Part shown: in pieces, positions 13,301 to 25,630 of the stretch | How positions within the stretch are numbered: position 1 is the first letter of the stretch | How the letters are laid out: the number at the start of each line of letters is the position of its first letter | The notes under the pieces: model-generated | Told to the model about the DNA's origin: nothing | Database searches by the model: none | What the model saw: only the letters and a program-made list of their open reading frames with translations | Program-made: the position numbers and the translations under genes | Assembly (NCBI GenBank): GCA_005406025.1 | Contig: BGZK01000186.1 | Coordinates: 434,001-498,000, forward strand | Source of the DNA: Eumeta japonica | Lineage: Eukaryota > Arthropoda > Insecta > Lepidoptera > Psychidae | Length of the DNA: 64,000 bases | Direction: 5' to 3'

Positions 13301-15454
13301 AATTTTTGTCACGTAATGCTTTTTTGCGTATTTTAAACAGTTTTACTTCTATAATTATCTAAGGTTTGAATAATGAATTGCTTCTGTTCTACATCTTTTT
13401 GAATAAGTCATTGCACTCTCGCATTAATTTCACGCCTCGCTCTGAAACATCGTTCACGACTGACAAGTTAGTTATGGTTTCCAAACAGTCCTGATGATTA
13501 GTATCTTCTTATTAGTTTTCATATTTTTTTTCCATCCAGCTCATATTTAGATAAAATTAAAAAAGAAAATTGATAGAGTTTATATTAACAAACTGTTTTA
13601 ATCCTTGTTCGAATGATTTTGGAATATCTAAGAGATACTTCAATTTTCCTTGAAATTCCTATTTTACTGTTGTCTGATGAATCAAGTTTCTCTGTATCGT
13701 GTGATGATTTGAACTCTTTTTCACCATTTTCTTTTTGTTTGTGTATTTATATTATCAACAAAAAAAATAAGATATTTCCAAAAAAAAAACACGATTTTAC
13801 CGAAAACTCGACTTACGTCGTCTTGAGGCATGTATTGCTTTGAATAAAAAAAATCTAGTGTTTTTTTTATTAAAAAGAAACTTTTTAAGGGAGGCCGCAA
13901 GAAATTTAATTTTTAACGATCAGTACATCACTATAGAAAACAGTTTCTTGACAAAATGACAATTAACTGAATAATTAGTATACTGCTAAATATTATTAAC
14001 CCAGGGCCCCAAAAATTCACCATCCGCCCCTGGATATAAAATTTATAAATTGATATAACCCCTTGTTGTAGATACTTACATCGGCACAATTTTAAAAAAA
14101 GCAATAAATACGGAATTGCTTTTATCACCAAAGATATACCTTTGTGGTCTAGGTATAAAAATACAATTTATACTTTAAAACACTAAATTGGACAATATTG
14201 CTAAATAAAAATATTTGCCATTTCCTTATTTGATTTGATTTGATTTTCAATGAGCCCTTGACGTAAAGAGATATGACTACTTCTATTGTATACACACATT
14301 TACGTACTACAATTCATTTCAAATTCTATATAGATAGATAGCTAAGTACACCTGCCTATGTGTAACACCGCTATATACACCATGCGATGTTGTACAATTC
14401 TTGGGAACGTCTCGCATTCCATATCAGCTGCAAACATTCCACTGTTTGTGCTAAAACTGTTTGGTATTCGTAATATAGTATTAACATTATGCCTAGGTCA
14501 TAAAATCAACTAAAGTTGACCGCTTACCCACTCTCGAAAGCGCTTCAAACTTGCAAATATATACTTGTCTCTATTGCACTTTTAGCAGTTAGAATGCATT
14601 TGTCTCTCTCTATCAAACTCCGCCTTAAACTTTTAAGCTCCACCTATCTTGTATCTCTTTCACACTTACGTGTTTGTTATATGTCTGTCTTTGTTTTTTG
14701 GTATATCGATTTTTTCTAGTTGCCAACTTCGGATTTGTTTACTCGGCACGTTTTATGCGGCAAAATTGCACGTTGGCTGTTTATTACCTACTTTTGAGAA
14801 AAATGAATACTTTTTCATTGCCAACTTTCACTTGATATTAAATATATGTTGTATGTAACGATTTCGTATGTAACGTTTGTCTTTTATAGGCGTATAAGTT
14901 TGCGAATTTGATGACACATTGTTCAGGTAAACACATGACAACAGTCATAAAAAATCTAGCTATAGATACGTTCCGTTTTCTTCTAATTTGTTATGTTCCG
15001 TTTTCTTTTAGTCTGTTTCAATGAACTAAAACCGTTTTTGAACGAACGAAAGAAAATTCTACCAAAATGTAAATAAAGGGAAACAGACACTCGCGTTTAT
15101 TGTTTCATAATAATGAACAGGATTATAAATTGCATTAAATGCTTAACAAAGTACCTAATAGGTTGTTTCTTATAAATAAAAAAAATAGTAATAAAAGAAA
15201 TTAGATATTTAATATAAAATCATATAAAAACACAGTTCACAAATCGCAATTTTGTTGTATATTTAAAATTATTTTTGCACTTAATCTGACGACTATGTTC
15301 TAGGTGCACCTGCAATAACAACTTTGATCGCCTTCAAAATATTATGCACAATATATGTATTTAATGTGTTTTTTATCTGCGCAGGCACACTACCCGTCTG
15401 AGTATTTGCCAAACTCATTCAGCGATAGCCCACATACAAACTTAATATACCTAT
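10321..15454. other. AT-rich non-coding DNA with a GC-rich island near 10.6 kb
   Basis: A GC-rich, CpG-rich patch at about 10555-10705 gives three overlapping short frames on both strands. That is a composition effect, and no protein family is recognised. A small ATG-initiated frame at 10899-11138 (80 codons, Tyr/Asn/Lys-rich) follows it but has no recognisable domain. The remainder, including the poly-A/T stretches near 11.7 and 13.8 kb, holds nothing I can identify. Confidence 0.4.
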
Positions 15455-15870
15455 AGATTAACTTCCGCCCGCGGCTCCGCCCGCGTGCATTTAACGTTTT
15501 CATCTTATACATCGACCGATTACGATAGTAACCATAATTCCTATCGTAATCCCGTTGTCGGGTCTCGCCCCGGCCCCCTCGCGTATCAATTCGCCACACT
15601 CTCGATTCCGATCTCTGTTTCGCTTTTGAACTCGGTCTCGATAAGTAGATTGCGGTTTTAGTCCCGCTCTCAATTTTGATGTCGGTGCTGCTCCTTATTT
15701 GAATTACGATCAAGCTCTTGATTCTAATTTTACTCCGATATTCGATCCCCATCTTGGTTCCGTTCTGAATTTCAATGTCTCCCGGTCTCGACTTCTCGAT
15801 TCTCGCTTCACGTCACGTTTTCAATTTTGATTCCTTTACGGTTCGCGGTTCAGATTTGAATGAAACCGGG
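15455..15870 (-). mobile_element. Helitron-like element remnant with degenerate 6-bp array
   Basis: Read on the minus strand, a purine-rich array of degenerate hexamers (ATCGRR-type; on the plus strand TTCCGA, TCTCGG, TCTCGA and similar) occupies about 15850-15540. It is followed by a GC-rich segment at 15505-15465 (plus strand CCGCCCGCGGCTCCGCCCGCG). This matches the GC-rich 3' terminal segment of the complete element at 38192-39322. The terminal CTAG is mutated here and the 5' end is not found. An apparent 120-codon frame at 15390-15752 is a by-product of the hexamer periodicity. Confidence 0.6.
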
Positions 15871-16179
15871 GCAAATGCTTGTATCAAAATAATGCTATAT
15901 TATACTATATTACTCAGAAGTAGTATGAAGTTATATAAATGGGAGATTTTTAAGAATATATATTAGAACAAATTGGCAGATGACGTCAAAGCTAAATATT
16001 ACGTATGTACCTAATACGTGGAGCGCAATATAAGTTTCTGAAACTGGCTACTTACATAAATAATATTTAAAAAGTAATCACTACATTTGAAAATGGAACT
16101 CCTTGGCTATAGAATATAGTTTGTTTCATTTAACTATCAAATGTTTTTACACTGTGGCGTTATTTTAAAAATTGCGTCA

Positions 16180-17040
16180 CTATGGATTTAAGTTGTAAAA
16201 ATTTTCATAGTATGATTTTCTACGATCTTAAGTGTAATTTAATAGCTCAGCACAGTCTTGCTCGACTACGAACTGCTTTTGGCGATGAAGTATCATGCAA
16301 GACAACTATTTATAACTGGTTTGCAAAATTAAAGCGCGGTTAGGTATATCAATCTCTGTGACGTCTCTGAAATGAGATGAATTGAGACGATGGTCCTGTC
16401 CACCGCTGTGAAGTACAAAAACATCGATGCTGTGCCGTATGAACAAAACAGACAGACATGTGACCTACCTTAAGATTTGGGCATCCTTAGGCATAGGTAT
16501 GAGTCAAATGAAATCAATCCTACATAAACATTTAGGTATGAAAAAGCTCTGCTCGCGGTGGATCCCATACAAAGGACTGAGGATCAAAAAACAAAGTCAC
16601 TTGGTGTAATGCCATGCTTACCAGATTCAAAGAAAGAGCGTTATATTTGGTGTGAGGCACAGTAACAGAGGACAAAATATGGATTTATTGTTAGGATCCC
16701 AAAAAAAAAAGCACCAATAGACCGTATGAGTCTATCGACATGAGCCGAAACGAAACCAACCAAAGTAGCGCGCGAGCGAAGTGGATGATTGATGATTGCA
16801 TCGTATCATCTTGCACCACGACAATGTCAGTTCTCACACAGCTAAACAAACATTAAATACATTTTTGAAGGAGAAAACTTAGAACTGAGCAATCTTGCAT
16901 ACAGTCCTAACCTGGCATCTTACGACTTTTTATTCCCAAAAATTAAGAACTAATTACATGGTCAACGAATTTCATCATCATAAGAGGCTATCGTAGAGTA
17001 GGAAAAACATGTTTCCGAAGTCACCAGGGTCAATTAGTAC
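16180..17040 (+). pseudogene. mariner transposase, decayed copy
   Basis: Scattered plus-strand frames give a mariner transposase in order. The N-terminal helix-turn-helix is at about 16205-16345 (FHSMIFYDLKCNL, GDEVSCKTTIYNWF). The linker region at 16445-16580 contains RHVTYLK...SLGIGMS and HLGMKKLCSRWIP. A first catalytic-type block (TEDKIWIYC) lies near 16660, a second (ILHHDNVSSHT) near 16805-16840, and a third (YDFFLFPKIKN) near 16920-16950. Stops and frameshifts occur throughout. It resembles the mariners at 34774 and 52879 in the N-terminal and terminal motifs but is more decayed. Terminal inverted repeats were not identified, so limits are approximate. Confidence 0.85.
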
Positions 17041-18479
17041 TAATGTTTTCAAAATTAATTTATTCGTATGAGGAAGTGCGTTTATGCGAACGGAGAAAAT
17101 TTTGGGAAACAACAAATTCATTTTTGACCATTCATAGAATTTTTTTCTCATTTATTTCAAAAATTTTCAATGCGCCCTACGTAGTATATTCTACTCAAGA
17201 ACATCTTATTCTTGAAGGAATTTTTAGAATCGGTCCAGTAGTTTGGTTTAATAGTACGAATGTGCAAGCGAAATCAAGGACGGTTGCCAGTTTTTTCAGA
17301 AACCTTTCCATTCGCGAGCACAACATATCACCAGTTTCATAGTAATTGGACGAATGGTTTAGGCAGGTAAAAACGAACAAAATACAGACTCATATTTATA
17401 CACCATACAACCCTACTCCCCGTCCGCACCTAGCCATTTTTAATAATCAATATTTATATCAAACGTAATCGTAATCACGCTATAAAAAGTTGCAGGCGAA
17501 AGTCAACCCCTTTTCACTTCAATAAACAGTGAATTTCCAAAAATTCTTTCTTATTGGTTTATGTTACGCAAACTATCATCAAATCAAATTTAATTTCGAT
17601 CGGGCTTATAATTTCAGAAAACTTGTGGGACGTAAATCGGTGAGTCGCTTTTAGCAATCATAAAGTTGTTGTTTCTATTTTACATCTGTTAATAAACTAT
17701 TCCATCAATTAAAATACTGTAACCAATGAAATATTTTGAGGAGCCCCGGTGGCCACCTTTGGCCTTCTCTATCAGTTCCACGTAACTAAATGATTCTATC
17801 TAACTGCAAATGCTTAACTTGTAGCAGATAATAAATTTGCTATATGTATGCCTATATTATTTGAGGATGCCCCTTAATACCTCATGAATCTCATCATCAT
17901 AAATGAATTTTGAAATAAATGGGACCTATGACGAAGTACATCCCTTCAAATAAAAAAAGAATTTTACAAATCGGTTAATAAATGAACTTTTAAGTTAACA
18001 ATTATAGAAAAAATCAAGTGAATGAAGAACTTCTTCCGTTTTTGGAAGTCGGTTAAAAATATGATGAAATGTATAGTAAAATTTAAAAATAAATAACCTA
18101 GGACCATTTACAAAAGCGTGTTGTATGTTGTAAGCATGGAAAAAGTACCTCACAGATAGACTTGATATAACTTACTGCGTGACTGCTCAATGCGGATACT
18201 CTTCAAAAATTGTAAAGTAAACCCGAGAGAACACCTGACTACTCAACATTGCATCCTTGTATCATTGGCCACCTGGCAATCTGGGACATGCTGCAAGGGT
18301 ACAAACAAATGGTACAAACTGAATAAGCATGATGACACCTTGGCTGTGAAACAAGTACATATAAGAGTACGGGTCGAAATTACCTATGTTTATTGTATCG
18401 GTAACCCCGAAAATAAACAGGGTATGATACTCGTTCCGTACATGCACCATTAGTATTGTCAAAAAAGTCCTAGGTATAT
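17041..18479. other. Non-coding DNA with scraps of dispersed repeats
   Basis: Around 17225-17260 is a phrase typical of lepidopteran repeats (ATCGGTCCAGTAGTTTGG). Around 18025-18062, on the minus strand, is the motif AACCGACTTCCAAAAA, also seen in degenerate form at 27255 and 55178. No gene is recognised. Confidence 0.4.
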
Positions 18480-19530
18480 CGAGAGGCAAACTGAATATCG
18501 GTAAAGACGTTAGCCGGTGGTCAGAAGTGCTAAGGAAAGCTCAACCAAAAAAGGAGGCTTTCAAGATATGGTAAGATACAAATACAGATTTAGATAAGAA
18601 GATTTACAATATGGCAAAGACAACAGCAAAACCAGATGTAGCCAAAGTGAACGCCACAGCAAATAAAGACTTGATTTCTAGGTTAGAAAACGCACAGTTA
18701 AACCGGCAAATATTTAGGATAACAAAGCAATGTAACAGCAAACACAATATTTCAAATAAACCAAATCTATTAATGATGCATCGGGTAAACTGTTGACAGT
18801 ATACCCAGATTGTTGGGATTGACTGGTTGACAAGCTTTTTCAACCTCATCTTATTTTTAGAAAATATGTCAGATACGTGACCGGCTGAGCACTGTGATAG
18901 CATTTTATAAGAACAAAGAAAAATATTACATACTCTGAAAGTATGAAAAAAGGTTACACAATTAAAAGGTCAGAAAACTTACTAGTATTACTACTGCAAA
19001 CCAGTATGGGTTTCCTGCTGGGTTGGGCACTACAAATGTTTCAGTAACAATACTGATGAAAAATACAAAGTTCTGAAAGAAAACCTCCACATTGTCTTTG
19101 TATACCTGAAATAAGCTTTTGACAGAGACCACGTCAACTAATATAGTGGGCAATCAGGTGTCAACTAATGCCAGAGAACTACATCGGTATTACACATGAT
19201 ATGTTTAGCAACACAGCCACCCAGGTGATTTCATCAGTTGGAAGAAGCAGCAGTTACGAAGTGAAAGTTAGAGTCCACAAAGGATCTACTTTAAGCCCTC
19301 TGCTTTTCAACATCTTATTGGATGATACTTTTGGATTACTATGTAATAATGGATGGACTACATTACCAAAGATCCATAAATACCGCCTCTATTGATACTT
19401 TTATTCGTAGATGATGAATGTAGTTTTAATTGCGAAATCGTTGCTAAAACGGAGAGTAACGTGGGGGCATGGAAGAAACACTTAGAGAACAGAGATTTAC
19501 AAATGAATCATTGGAAGACTGTACAAGTAT
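18480..19530 (+). pseudogene. RTE-type LINE, reverse transcriptase region (broken)
   Basis: The plus strand shows the region before reverse transcriptase at 18500-18795 (RWSEVLRKAQ, KKEAFKIW, then RLENAQLNRQIFRITKQ). The reverse transcriptase palm is at 19168-19345 (TQVISSVGRSS, then VHKGSTLSPLLFNILLDD). The catalytic-loop equivalent FVDD is at 19404-19415 in another frame. About 20 codons further on is a WKKHLENRDLQMN-like segment. The order and spacing are those of RTE-type non-LTR retrotransposons, with an internal deletion between 18800 and 19160. Stops and frameshifts make it dead. The C-terminal fragment at 19985-20283 may belong to the same insertion. Confidence 0.75.
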
Positions 19531-19984
19531 CTTGACAATTTTACCAAAAGTACATTCATTAGTTTAAAATTTACTTCATTACACTAAGTTTACAAGACTT
19601 TACACACACAAATAATATCCAAAAATATAGTGTTATTATTAAAGCACAGAATAGTAAAAAAGAAATATGAACAAGTAAGTACACCCGTAATTAGATTCAA
19701 CGGAACCAGATCTGAACGAGCGTGCGCCTTGCGTTAGTTATTTCCTTTGAATGTTACGCGCGGCCGGCGGCCGGCGCGGTAGCACGCATCGGCCGGCCGA
19801 TTTCATGTGATCTATTATTTTCACGAAAGATTTCGTTTCCTTTGTGTGACGACTGCACAACTAAGTCTTTTTTTATCGTTTTATTCATTTTTATGCACTA
19901 TATGAAAGCATAAATATAGGAAAATACGCCACAACCGAATACTTGCATTGCAATTTCTGCTGAATCGACAACAGCCAAATAGCA
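19531..19984. other. Spacer between two LINE fragments, with a CpG-rich patch
   Basis: A short GC-rich patch at about 19755-19800 (repeated CCGGC/GGCCGG words) interrupts AT-rich DNA. It may be an insertion splitting a single LINE, but no boundaries could be defined. Confidence 0.3.
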
Positions 19985-20283
19985 ACCGATATTGAACGAA
20001 CTCCCTTGAATGTGGTCGAAGAATTCCAGTACTTTTGTGATGTCAAAATGTTAACTAACCAAAACGTCGGAGAGATGAAAATACTACGTTAGGTGCGATG
20101 ATGGTGTCACAAGCTTGACAGAGTCAGAAATGAGTATATTCGACGCACCTTCAAAGTTAATGGCGATGGTCATAAAAGAAACAGAGGACGCTCACCTGGA
20201 ATGACGCAAAATCGTCTTGAATCGCGAAAAATTTCCAGAAGTGCTAACCTCAAATAAGATAAAAGCAAGAAGAAGAAGAATAT
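19985..20283 (+). mobile_element. RTE-type LINE 3' end with AAG-repeat tail
   Basis: Plus-strand frames give GEMKILR..., then LDRVRNEYIRRTFKV and GDGHKRNRGRSPG. These match the conserved end of RTE-like polyproteins (MKMLRW...LDRVRNEYI...GHRGRGRP type). The fragment closes with GCAAGAAGAAGAAGAA, a simple-repeat tail usual for this group, and then runs into a TA microsatellite. It is the same strand as the reverse transcriptase fragment 450 bp upstream. Confidence 0.65.
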
Positions 20284-20296
20284 ATATATATATATA
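20281..20296. repeat. (TA)8 microsatellite
   Basis: Eight TA units directly abut the AAG-rich tail of the upstream LINE fragment. Confidence 0.9.
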
Positions 20297-20439
20297 CACA
20301 AGAGGTGTTAAATAAAAAGTAAGAAAGAATATTTTGACCGTAATTTTTAGATATTAAACGTTATTCTATTTTTTGTATTTGTATTTATATTTGGCGTATC
20401 TTTTTTCTAAACTTAAAATTCCTTTCTTAAAAATTTTCA

Positions 20440-21245
20440 TCCTTAGGACCTAAAAATTCCTGTATGTACTTCAGCAATTACTTCTTCAACACCTTTGAAT
20501 CTCTGTCCTTTCAGATACTCCTTCAATCTTTCAAATAGATAGAAATCACTAGGGGTGAGGTCGTGTGAATATGAAGGATGATCAAGTTTCTCGAAGCCAG
20601 CATCTCGAACTGCAGCTATAGCAACAGCGGTCCTGTGAGCCAAGGCATTATTTTGATCTAAAACAATTTTTACTAGTCTGCCATTTTTTTCAAATTTCTC
20701 TTTACAGTTTTTTTTACAAAGAGCCCGTAACAGTAACTTCACGGTGGAGACATTGTATTGACCACCCCTTCCTTGTGTCAGAAAAGAGAGCTTATGATCT
20801 TTCCGGTAGAACGACTCACCTTAAATTTCTTAGGGGTTAGAGACGATAGTCTTTTCCAAGACATGGACTGTAATTTTGTTTCTGGGTCGTAATAGTGAAG
20901 CCACTTTTCATCCATGGTTGTAAATCGAGTCACAAAACCATCGGGATCTTGTTGTAGCAATTCCAAGGAAGCTTGAGAAATGTTCAACCTGATTTGTTTT
21001 CGTGCATCGGTAAGCATTGTAAGGACCCGACACTCGGATACGTCCTCCATCCCCAAACGTTCGTGTAAAATGCTATGCACACTACCAGTAAAAGTCTTTG
21101 TTTCTTCGGCTATAAAAGGTACCGTGACACGATGCTCTGCTAAAACTATTTTTTCTACATTTTACCATTCCGTCACTACCGTTGTTGGACGACCCGAGCG
21201 AGGGTCATCTTTAGTGAATGTTCTTCTATATTTCAATTTGGTGTA
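20440..21245 (-). pseudogene. mariner transposase of a second subfamily, decayed
   Basis: Minus-strand frames give, in order, DDPRSGRPTTVVTE (about 21215-21175), VHSILHERLGM (21085-21050), LTDARKQIRL, FTTMDEKWLHYYDPETKLQSM (about 20930-20870), KKFKVSRSTGKII, VLDQNNALAHRT (20670-20635), and LTPSDFYLFERLKEYLKGQRF (about 20555-20490). This is a mariner transposase with the first Asp in MDE and the third in PSD. The second motif reads QNNA where active relatives have QDNA, so a catalytic Asp has become Asn. Frameshifts break it into pieces. It differs from the other mariners here, ending its core with PSDFYLF rather than the FFLFPKIK type. Terminal repeats were not identified. Confidence 0.85.
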
Positions 21246-21270
21246 CCAACAGGTAACTAGAAGACAGTGA

Positions 21271-24200
21271 AGAATTTTCTCCTAAAGTATCTCGTAAATC
21301 TCAATCAACTATTCTGAAATATTTTTTTTCAAACACAGATACTTTAATAACCTCGCACAATTTAATTATTTCCGTTTTCAACAAGACGCTGTGACAGACT
21401 GCAGACAATAGACTTCCATTTTAAACAAAAAAAAGGTATTTACAATATTTCCTTTTTGAAACCTAATCATTATTCCAGATTTACCAGCCAGTATTTACTT
21501 TTTCTGGTTCTCAATAGTTTGTACCTCATTCGCACTTTACGTTTCTTCATAACAGCATGAAGATATCACACGTAAATTACGCATGAATTTCAAATCAGTA
21601 TATCTGGTTTTGTTTGGTAATTAAAAATCTACTGACAGGTACCTACCTGGATTCGTCCACCTGGACGAATTTGCCTCAACAATAAAGCTTCCGTTATTCC
21701 AATTCAACATGTGTGAAACCTCAAAAAAAATTGAACGATAATCCGAACCCAAGAAAATAGGTAACGCTGCAAACGTACAGAGAATTAAATCTAATATATG
21801 TGTAGGCATAAAATTAATAAATGTTCATCTATTACATGTTCTGACTCCGAGTCGTAATAAATATTTTAACTTTGCAAATCATATTATAATTAGTTAATAG
21901 TTTAAAATTATTATTGTATGATTGAACAAAAAATTGTAAATGGCGTACGTTTCTTTTTGCTTAGCTTTAATGAATTCCATTAAATTGAACTCGAGCTTTG
22001 AACTTGCTTCGTCGACGCTCATAAATGGCGTTTGAATTATGATAATGCAATACGGCTATGATTTCCGATTTATAAGGCGCCTGCGACCTGTCAGCAATAG
22101 ACAATGATTTATATTTTTGTGTTGTTGAATTTTAGAATGTACAGACAAAAAATAGTAAAATAGATAACTAACGGTGAAAGAAAAAAAAAAAGAATTATTG
22201 TATTTTAATTATAGGATGTGGTTTTATGTCGTTTTTATTGGAATTTTAAAATGAGTTACAGTGCATTGAATTTTCTTTACTAATTTTAAACAACATGCTC
22301 TAAGTCATAACTGCAAGTGTTTTACCTATGTAAATGTAATTGCCATATGTTAAACTTAAACTATATTAATGTAATTTCAATTGGTTAGAATTAAACTTAT
22401 ATATTTTAATGGATTTGAAAAGCCGGAATTAATTATACTTAATCACTAAAATAAACTTCATAAGTCAGGCATTGTGCTGTATATTAAAATGCTAAAAAAG
22501 TCATTCATTTTTAAAATACAAAGTTTACTCGATCCGTTTTAAAATATACGCGAACATGATTCATGTTATTATTTCACCAAAATAGGTACACAGATAAAAA
22601 TGTTTACTTGAGTGAGTCAAGGAATCATTTTGAAAGACCGTAAATGCAATTCAATGAGATTCCCATCTTTGTCTAATAAACATAATGACGATCTTGCAAA
22701 AAAATTAATGGGTTAAGAATATTCTCTTTAATCAATAATTCTGTCTTTTTTATGCGGTAGATTAGGTTACTTACGTATCTACTACTTAAACAACCCCTTC
22801 TGTAATAAACTCGTAACTGTTTAATTTTCTGATACACCATCTAATCTACCGAAAAAGGTTTCCCATTCACGCAAGGATATCAATTTATTAGCAATATATT
22901 ATATTTCGAAAATTTAGGGGGAGACCTATTTTGTCGGGCACGTGCGCGTTTTTGACCACAGTGCGGCTGTTGCCATTATTCGTGGGATTAATTTTTCGCC
23001 ATGGTCGTGTCGCTTAGGGTTCCGTGGGCATTTGTTAATTCGCTTGCGAGATGACATGATTTTCTCCTTTGAAATTCATAGTGTAGGTAGTAGTATTTGC
23101 CACCATCCAATAATTTCATTTCTGGTACGCTTTTGGCATTTTCTTTTAAATTAGTTTATATGATTCATCTATCGACAAATCTTACAGTGTTGACTAAATT
23201 TGTTTAAAATTAATGTTTATTAATATGATATTCATGTATCTATCTATAAAACAGTTTATGTAACATGAACCCCGTCCAATATTTAACGGTCACATTTACT
23301 ATTTAGGTTCTGTCGCCCGTAACGACAAAACGAATCTAAAACCCGTCCTCCGTATTTGTCGTATTGTCAAATGCTTTATTTATTTTTTTTTGCATTGTAG
23401 TAAAGAAGAATCCAATAATTTTAAATGAAAAAACCCTTGCTATAAGTTTAGTTTTTTTTTTTGTTACGAATTTCTTTAACGCGGCTTACGAAAGGTGTTA
23501 TTTGGTCGAAATTGTCCGGTAAGGAAAAATGTTATTTATTTGGATTAGAACATTAGAACAGACCCGTCACCTACCAATTATTATATGATGATGCAATTAT
23601 TAGAGTTCTTTCAATTCTATTGCCATGAATATGGATATAGTCGAAAGGGGTTACATTGAAGTGAAATTTTTTTAGCCAGCGTAAGTCTGAAATTTTAGTA
23701 ATGGAAATCGTAATAATGGAAATGTCCCAGCCAAAACCTTTTCAGGGCCAAAGTGCCAGGTCGGGACAATTTCTTTTTTTGGGGCATCGAGGAACCAAAC
23801 AGTACATCGTATACGTCTTCCTACAGTCATGTAAATCTTTTGTTGTTAGTGTGTTTTTTCATCGAATCAAGAAATTTTAAATGAAAAAAATGTTGAAGTA
23901 TCTACATTATTTAAGTCAAAAAGAAAATGATATGGATACGTATCGCGAAATATTACACATAGTAGTATTTTAACTTTTGTAGATGAAGATGGAAGTGAGT
24001 AAATAAATAAAATAGAATAGTTATATATTGATATATTATTACTAATTATAATAAATAGCAATGAAGTTTCGCTTCTTCCGTGAGGTAATGTGTATAAGTT
24101 TCATTTTTTTTTTGCAAATGTACCTCATGGTTCATAATTTCGGCCTATCATAACATGTAGAAGCAATCAGAAAAGGAAAGGAAAATCTGAATAATCCCTT

Positions 24201-24453
24201 TAGAATATTTAGTGAATCTTCATACATAACAAGAAAAGTTCAAAGTCAGATGCAGCCCCAATATTTATGTCTGAAGTTTGCAAACTAACCTTAATATGTC
24301 TAATTAGAAAACTAATTCTAGATTAACGATCCCACAAACAGAAGTAAAACTGTCAGCAATTTCACCTAAAAAAAGAAAATTAAAAACAAAAGTTAAAGTC
24401 TCACATACAAATTAAAAACAATAAAAAAAGACGGTGTTAAAAATTCTCCCTCA
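21271..24453. other. AT-rich non-coding DNA
   Basis: No coding exon is recognised. A stretch at 22925-23115 has mixed composition with several CpGs and a GGATTA motif (22984-22989), unlike its AT-rich surroundings. It could be a conserved regulatory element, but the sequence alone does not show this. Confidence 0.4.
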
Positions 24454-24455
24454 TA

Positions 24456-24839
24456 CAGTATGGAATCGATCATGCATTTTTTTAGCAAATTTTCATAATC
24501 TCCTTTTTTAGAAAAACTTTGGCGAAGAAATCATAGTTATTGAAATAGCCGTTTCTGATAAAAATAGCTAAGAACCTCAACGTAGAAATGCAATACTGAC
24601 AACCTTTGGAGCTGACGCGTAGGTACTGCGCTACTACATAACACGCGGCCGTGGACCCGACCGTGTCCGCGCTTGCACTCTGACCAAGCATTTATTAGAG
24701 TTGAGTCTATAATATTTAATATTATTTATAAGTATATTTTACAATGACATAGTTTTGTTATAGTCACTCTGGAAAATTTGTTCTAAAAAGAAGGGGATTA
24801 TGAATATTTGCGAAAATATGTGTGATAGATTCCATCCTG
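24456..24839. mobile_element. 384-bp MITE with about 60-bp terminal inverted repeats and TA target duplication
   Basis: The left end begins CAGTATGGAATC (24456) and the right end finishes GATTCCATCCTG (24839). The terminal repeats continue inward for about 60 bp with small gaps, including CATAATCTCC on the left against GGGGATTATG on the right. TA flanks both sides (24454-24455 and 24840-24841). The interior contains a CpG-rich segment at 24612-24680 and no transposase. A truncated relative is at 2130-2360. The ends and TA duplication suggest Tc1/mariner-type mobilisation. Confidence 0.8.
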
Positions 24840-24841
24840 TA

Positions 24842-25051
24842 TAGACTATTAGATGGTGCTACGACAAAGTTTTTATATAAATTAATTATATATTACTTAC
24901 TAGCAACTTGCGACCACTATGTGATAGTCGATAATTTAAAAAAAAAGTAAAGAAACTCTTTAGTTTTGATTAGTGTAATTTCATTTTTTTTTTCAATTAT
25001 TTAATTTCTCTACATATTTTTTTCAATTTAATTATAATAAGAATATAAACT
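24842..25051. other. AT-rich spacer
   Basis: Nothing recognised between the MITE and the LINE fragment. Confidence 0.5.
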
Positions 25052-25630
25052 CACATCTTTCTCCCAGAATAGTAGGCAGAGACTATAGATTTCCAGAAGG
25101 TACTATCTTTGCATATCTTTCTTGCTTCACTGACATCCATCAATTTTTTCAGACAAGCGCATCGATTTCGGGTGCTTAAAATTAGATTTTTTTTTTAAAT
25201 TGCCACCAATTTGGTGAGCATAGGATTTTCTAGAGCGACCCTTGCCGACCTTTTCACGACACATATTCGCTCTACACATTTGTTTTGTCAGTTTACTTTC
25301 ATTCATCTTTTCCAGATGGCCAAACCACTGCAACATATCCTTTTCTATTCTAGTCAGTAAATCTTCTTTCATACCACACTGCTCTCTGACATCACTGTTT
25401 CTACATTTACCTTTCAGAGACACTCCACACATATGTATTACGCAGAGATTCCAACTCTGGGTAATAAGCATATAGAATAAATAGGACCTCTCATGTTTAC
25501 CGTCATTTTTAAACAGACTACCCAAGTATACAATTTCTTTCACTTGTTTCGTCACTTTCATATTTGTTCTATATCCACACATATAAACACAATCTTTCAT
25601 TTTAGTTACCAATAACAAATGATGTAACAA
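25052..25630 (-). pseudogene. RTE-type LINE, C-terminal part of polyprotein
   Basis: A minus-strand frame of about 167 codons reads as the end of an RTE-like polyprotein. It contains EIVYLGSLFKNDGKHER, MCGVSLKGKCRNSDVREQCG, EKDMLQWFGHLEKMNESKLTKQ and REKVGKGRSRKSYA. After a frameshift, MDVSEARKICKD and SIVSAYYSG continue the match down to about 25060. Compared with the family, a block between KHER and MCGV is deleted. The reverse transcriptase is absent, so this is a 5'-truncated, dead insertion. It is related to 9205-9385, in the same orientation. Confidence 0.8.

Noticed and set aside
15390..15752. 120-codon Arg/Ser/Ile-rich minus-strand frame
   Set aside because: Produced by the 6-bp array; the dipeptide-like composition has no protein family behind it.
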